From the NCBI RefSeq assembly GCF_000002995.4, contig NW_025062478.1:9090001-9154000 (forward strand): 64,000 bases of DNA, read 5' to 3'. The DNA comes from Brugia malayi (Eukaryota > Nematoda > Chromadorea > Rhabditida > Onchocercidae). The notes beneath the pieces are model-generated. The model did no database searches. It saw only the letters and a list, made by a program, of their open reading frames with translations, and had not been told where the DNA came from. Numbering within the stretch: the stretch's first letter is position 1; every line of letters starts with the position of its first letter. Of the stretch, positions 61,601 to 64,000 are shown piece by piece. A program made the position numbers and the translations under genes.

Positions 61601-63857
61601 ATATAATCATTCTAGTAATAGTGATAACAACATAAATAAATTCATATTTCCTTTTCAAAATCATATAAAATATTGCTGATAGTATATGACAGTTCTGAAT
61701 CATTCGTTTCACTCTTGATCTCACTGGTTCTACGGAGTAATATCAATGTAAACTGTAAGCTTTATCTGACAAATTAAAATACAACTTTGCACAATGATCT
61801 ATTCTTCTACCTTATATGTGATGTTTTTACTTACTAACTGCTTAACTTAGGTATGATGCTTTGAAAAAAGATACCGAAGCAAAAATCACATGGGGAAACA
61901 ATGCTTTGGCAGATGCTAGAAGGAAATTTGAAGAAGAAATAAAACAACAGGAAATAAAACATAGTGTTGGTTCCTTTATTTGTTAAATTTTACGAATAAA
62001 TTTTATCTTATCTGCAAGTGCCTTTATGCTTGTTTTATATATTGTTTAGAAATGGAAGTATTGCACTTTTGATCTAACATATTTGAACTGTTGTTCCAAA
62101 TTAATATGCACTGTATCACGTAATAAGGAAGTATCTGAGGAAATCTGTTTTTTATATTCGAATAATGAGCAAAGTTTTATTAGATTTTTTCATTTCCTAA
62201 ATGGGAACAATTAATTTTCTTAATTTATATATGTAAAGGTATTTGTCAGTCAGTGAATAATGAACACACAAATTACTTTAGCAGATACTAAGAAGAAATT
62301 TGAGGAAGTTGAGTTCTTTGTCTTTCATTTTAGGATTTGAAGCAGAGTTTAAAAATGGAAGAAACGCGAACACAGGAAGCAGAACATGAAGCAAAAAATT
62401 GTCGGTTGAAAATCATTGATCTAGAAGAGGAATTAAACGTTCTGAGGATACAAACTGATAAACAGCGTAGTGTTGATGAGCAGGTAATTTTGGGACTAAA
62501 TTAGTTCTATAATATTTCAATCATTCTGTTGCAATAAGAAATTGCATTATTTCGTTTATACTTTTTCTTGACTCTTTAAAACTTTTTGTTATGATCTCAA
62601 CCGGACTTCTCCATAATCAATCAGTTCAGATGAAGTGCATAAGAACAACTTCGTTTCAGGTGCGGTTATTGCGAGAAGAATTAAAGCAAGCAAGGAATAA
62701 AATATCCGCTCAGGCTGCAGATCTAGAAAAAGCCGAAATAGATGCTGATGTGGGTAGATTAGCGGTATAAATTAAATCTGTCCTGTGTCTGTCACTGACT
62801 TAACTTGCACACTTGAAGATTGAGCTGAATAAGACGAGATTAGACTAGATATGTTATGTAAATTGAAGTAATAGTTATAGGTAATAGTAATGTTAACAAA
62901 TCATTTACTATTCAAAACTTGTTTTCAGGAAGCGGATCGTTCCTCTCGAGAAACTATTGATGAACTCGAAGAGGAAGTTCGTTCTCTCCAAGAAAAATTA
63001 AAAATTCTGGAAATTGATGAAGAAAAACAAAGCAAACGTCTGTTAGTGACTGAGCAGGAAATGATGAGGAATCAGGAAAATAGGTAAAAGAAATTTATTG
63101 TTAAAGTGAACTTTGCCTGCTAAGTAAAGTAACACTGTTTTTACTGAATTATTAAGAAACAAAAATTTTCTTCGACCTTTATTTATATCATTGTATTTCT
63201 GAATTCAGTGAGAAATACGAAAAGAAGTGTAAAATGCTGACGAAGGAGCTAGAAGAAGTTCGCACTGCTTTCGCTGATACCAGTGCACTTCTAGAAACAT
63301 TCAAAGCTGAAAATGAGAAATTGTCGGCGAAAGCAAGCTTAGAAGATGAAGTGCTCACATTAGCTACCTCACTGCAGTCAGCTCGCGATGAGATTAGGTT
63401 TGTCCTCAGTTTTGAAATACTCGAATTTTTAGGTTCATGTCGAATTTTGGGTAAAGCTGTAGGCTTAAATTGAAAGTTTCGGACTGATTTGAAGGAAGGA
63501 TTTATAAGGTTGCAGTGTGATTAACTTTATATTATATTTTATAATAATATAGGAAGGAACATTGTAACAAATTTTCTATTGTTGATTAAAATACACATAA
63601 GAATTTAAGTAAGTTTAGTATGAAGCATGATGAAATCGCAAAACTGCGAAAGGAATTACGTGAGTTACGTGAAGAAAATGAACGTTTGTTGATGGATATT
63701 GATGTACAAACTCAGGCATTGCAACAAGATGCTCAGTTGGCTCGATCTGAGTGCGATGAAATGAGGAAAGAAATGGAAAAATGTAAGGTAAATAATAAAT
63801 TCACTTAAGATTTTATTATTTTAATTTTATTTATTTTAGAATGAAAACTGTCACTAA
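38744..63857 (+). CDS. Long coiled-coil protein, about 1,090 residues
   Basis: At least 27 coding exons join in phase: 38744-38952, 39832-39997, 40805-40881, 41041-41064, 42202-42423, 42559-42637, 42818-42886, 43225-43330, 43598-43659, 43759-43956, 47351-47455, 47812-47892, 58334-58404, 58902-59037, 59385-59501, 59739-59951, 60033-60179, 60476-60559, 60726-60812, 61043-61158, 61851-61965, 62334-62483, 62660-62764, 62929-63083, 63209-63397, 63619-63787 and 63840-63857. Residues 1-259 are Ser-rich and poorly ordered. From about 260 on, and densely from 405 to the end, Glu/Lys/Leu heptads predominate (EVHEISQLREDIEKYKLDAE, LREELKQARNKISAQAADLE). No motor, GRIP or other catalytic domain is visible. 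Size and layout suit a structural scaffold (centrosomal, Golgi, kinetochore or cytoskeletal), but I cannot assign an ortholog. Exons 3-5 are the least certain. The stop follows a tiny last exon, and AATAAA lies just after it. Confidence 0.8.
42202..42277 (+). repeat. In-frame tandem repeat in coiled-coil gene exon 5
   Basis: Three near copies of TATCGGAAAGARTAC and two of TGTGACACGGA follow the acceptor. They encode IGKSTVTRKEYIGKNTIGK (160-178), with IGK three times and TVTR twice. The repeats keep the reading frame. Confidence 0.85.
45205..45226. repeat. (ATT)n microsatellite
   Basis: About seven ATT units are uninterrupted within the 3.4 kb intron. Confidence 0.93.
45557..45964. repeat. 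Two direct copies of a 20-base sequence
   Basis: ACAAGGTTACCGTGCTCATC is present at 45557-45576 and again at 45945-45964, about 388 bases apart. It is GC-richer than the surrounding intron. The sequences between them are not obviously alike. Confidence 0.85.
48749..50020 (-). CDS. Divergent globin-like protein
   Basis: Four exons are inferred: 50020-49850, 49667-49575, 49411-49276 and 48843-48749, with phases 0, 0 and 1. The likely start is the ATG at 49948 (MSKKEMKILKTIWRQIQ), giving 140 residues; the frame is open upstream to the acceptor at 50021, so an earlier start is possible. The fold is suggested by a helix-A-like ILKTIW, a B/C-like stretch ending at P46, an E-helix-like EIAHQSIDAVDKIIDAY (His60), and an H-helix-like DRIWVKQIWCKIARILEQV next to the stop. 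No His occurs after residue 60, so the heme-ligating F8 His appears to be missing. Globins bind heme and O2 or sense redox, but this one may not. It follows the other globin-like gene head to tail and lies antisense inside the coiled-coil gene's intron. Confidence 0.55.
50316..52424 (-). CDS. Globin-like gene with an unresolved last junction
   Basis: Exons at 52464-52398, 52098-52036, 51654-51487, 51263-51145 and 51039-50877 join in phase. From the ATG at 52424 they read 179 residues to a TAA. Globin features are an A/B-helix region (LKVIQSTIAYVIENFESMRL), CD-type LLWSFGKN, and NDQRFHDYCTCFQTALKMI (E helix). Then comes LIRNIGARHFFYNV, where His160 is the expected proximal ligand. A separate open segment, 50441-50316 (KSMMTALCEVATDD, QMQCWHAASHYEKL, then stop), looks like the missing G/H helices. 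It can only start in phase 0, but the preceding exon has no GT donor there: its end reads ATTAGATAAG. So the gene is either broken, misassembled, or uses an exon or junction I could not find. The N-terminal exons are less certain. Confidence 0.6.
53600..53649. repeat. Short tandem array, period about 20 bp
   Basis: ATTACTGCA recurs at 53600, 53621 and 53641, separated by variable TATTAT/CATTTTAT spacers. It lies within the 10.4 kb intron. Confidence 0.75.
58612..58638. repeat. Poly(A) tract of about 27 bases
   Basis: An uninterrupted A run follows TTGTA in the intron after exon 13 of the coiled-coil gene. Confidence 0.9.
62282..62307 (+). other. Candidate 26-nt microexon of the coiled-coil gene
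   Basis: Between exons 21 and 22, ATTACTTTAG is followed by 26 bases and a GTTGAG donor. Joined to an alternative donor (GTGTTG) at 61964 it reads TDTKKKFEE in frame into the next exon's DLKQSL, adding 8 residues net. It closely resembles ADARRKFEEE in exon 21, so it could be a copied exon piece, used or decayed. Confidence 0.4.
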
Positions 63858-64000
63858 TACATAAAAATAAAAAACGATTAAAAAAATGTACCTCAAGGAG
63901 GATCACCGAAGAAACAATTATTTAGAGCATATTATTGTATAAAATATCCAAATTTAAGGGTTTCCAAGAATCCAGAGTCAGAAACTGTGATTATTTGAAT
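63858..64000. other. 3' flank of the coiled-coil gene
   Basis: AATAAA occurs a few bases after the stop, which fits a polyadenylation signal. Nothing further is recognised before the window ends. Confidence 0.5.

Noticed and set aside
1..64000. tRNA, rRNA, spliced-leader genes, CRISPR arrays and complete transposons
   Set aside because: I looked for T-loop-like GTTCRA motifs, the SL1 leader sequence, spaced direct repeats and transposase or reverse-transcriptase motifs and saw none convincing. The GGTTCGAATT at about 1592-1601 lies within a Ly6 exon.

Overview
The window reads as nuclear DNA of a nematode. It is strongly A+T-rich, genes are cut into many short exons, most introns end in a short pyrimidine run plus AG, and the recognisable proteins are eukaryotic. 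The gene set and compact AT-rich style would suit a clade III (spirurid/filarial-like) worm, but nothing here proves a species. All gene models below were spliced by eye from exon phase, donor/acceptor dinucleotides and protein family fit; no transcript data were available.

Layout: (1) 866-2231, minus: a secreted or membrane-tethered Ly6/QVR three-finger protein, followed by about 3.9 kb without a gene. (2) 6138-9202, minus: the AKTIP/FTS inactive ubiquitin-conjugating-enzyme-like protein. (3) 9984-11477, minus: an unrecognised 228-residue protein with one C-terminal membrane segment. (4) 12787-14806, plus: VPS72/YL1, the H2A.Z-handling subunit of SWR1/SRCAP-type remodellers. (5) 15475-15744, minus: a doubtful small gene. 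(6) 16413-20589, minus: SF3B2/SAP145 of the U2 snRNP in 13 exons. (7) 20590-30471: a nearly 10 kb AT-rich stretch with simple repeats, a perfect hairpin and a tight cluster of TGACGTGA sites. (8) 30472-35157, plus: a type II membrane protein with a Thr-rich mucin-like stalk and an HtrL/YibB-type catalytic domain. (9) 36716-38067, minus: RRP15, a ribosome-biogenesis factor. (10) 38744-63857, plus: a long coiled-coil protein of about 1,090 residues in at least 27 coding exons, transcribed divergently from RRP15.

The most unusual architecture is in region 10. A single 10.4 kb intron (47893-58333) carries two antisense globin-like genes. The upstream one has a recognisable proximal-histidine region, but its last splice junction does not work in the sequence given. 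The downstream one is globin-shaped yet has no histidine anywhere in its C-terminal half. The coiled-coil gene also holds a candidate 26-nt microexon that looks like a copied piece of a neighbouring exon. The neighbouring genes are not a pathway: VPS72, SF3B2 and RRP15 are nuclear housekeeping genes, AKTIP acts in vesicle transport, and the Ly6, HtrL-like and globin-like genes are more lineage-specific.
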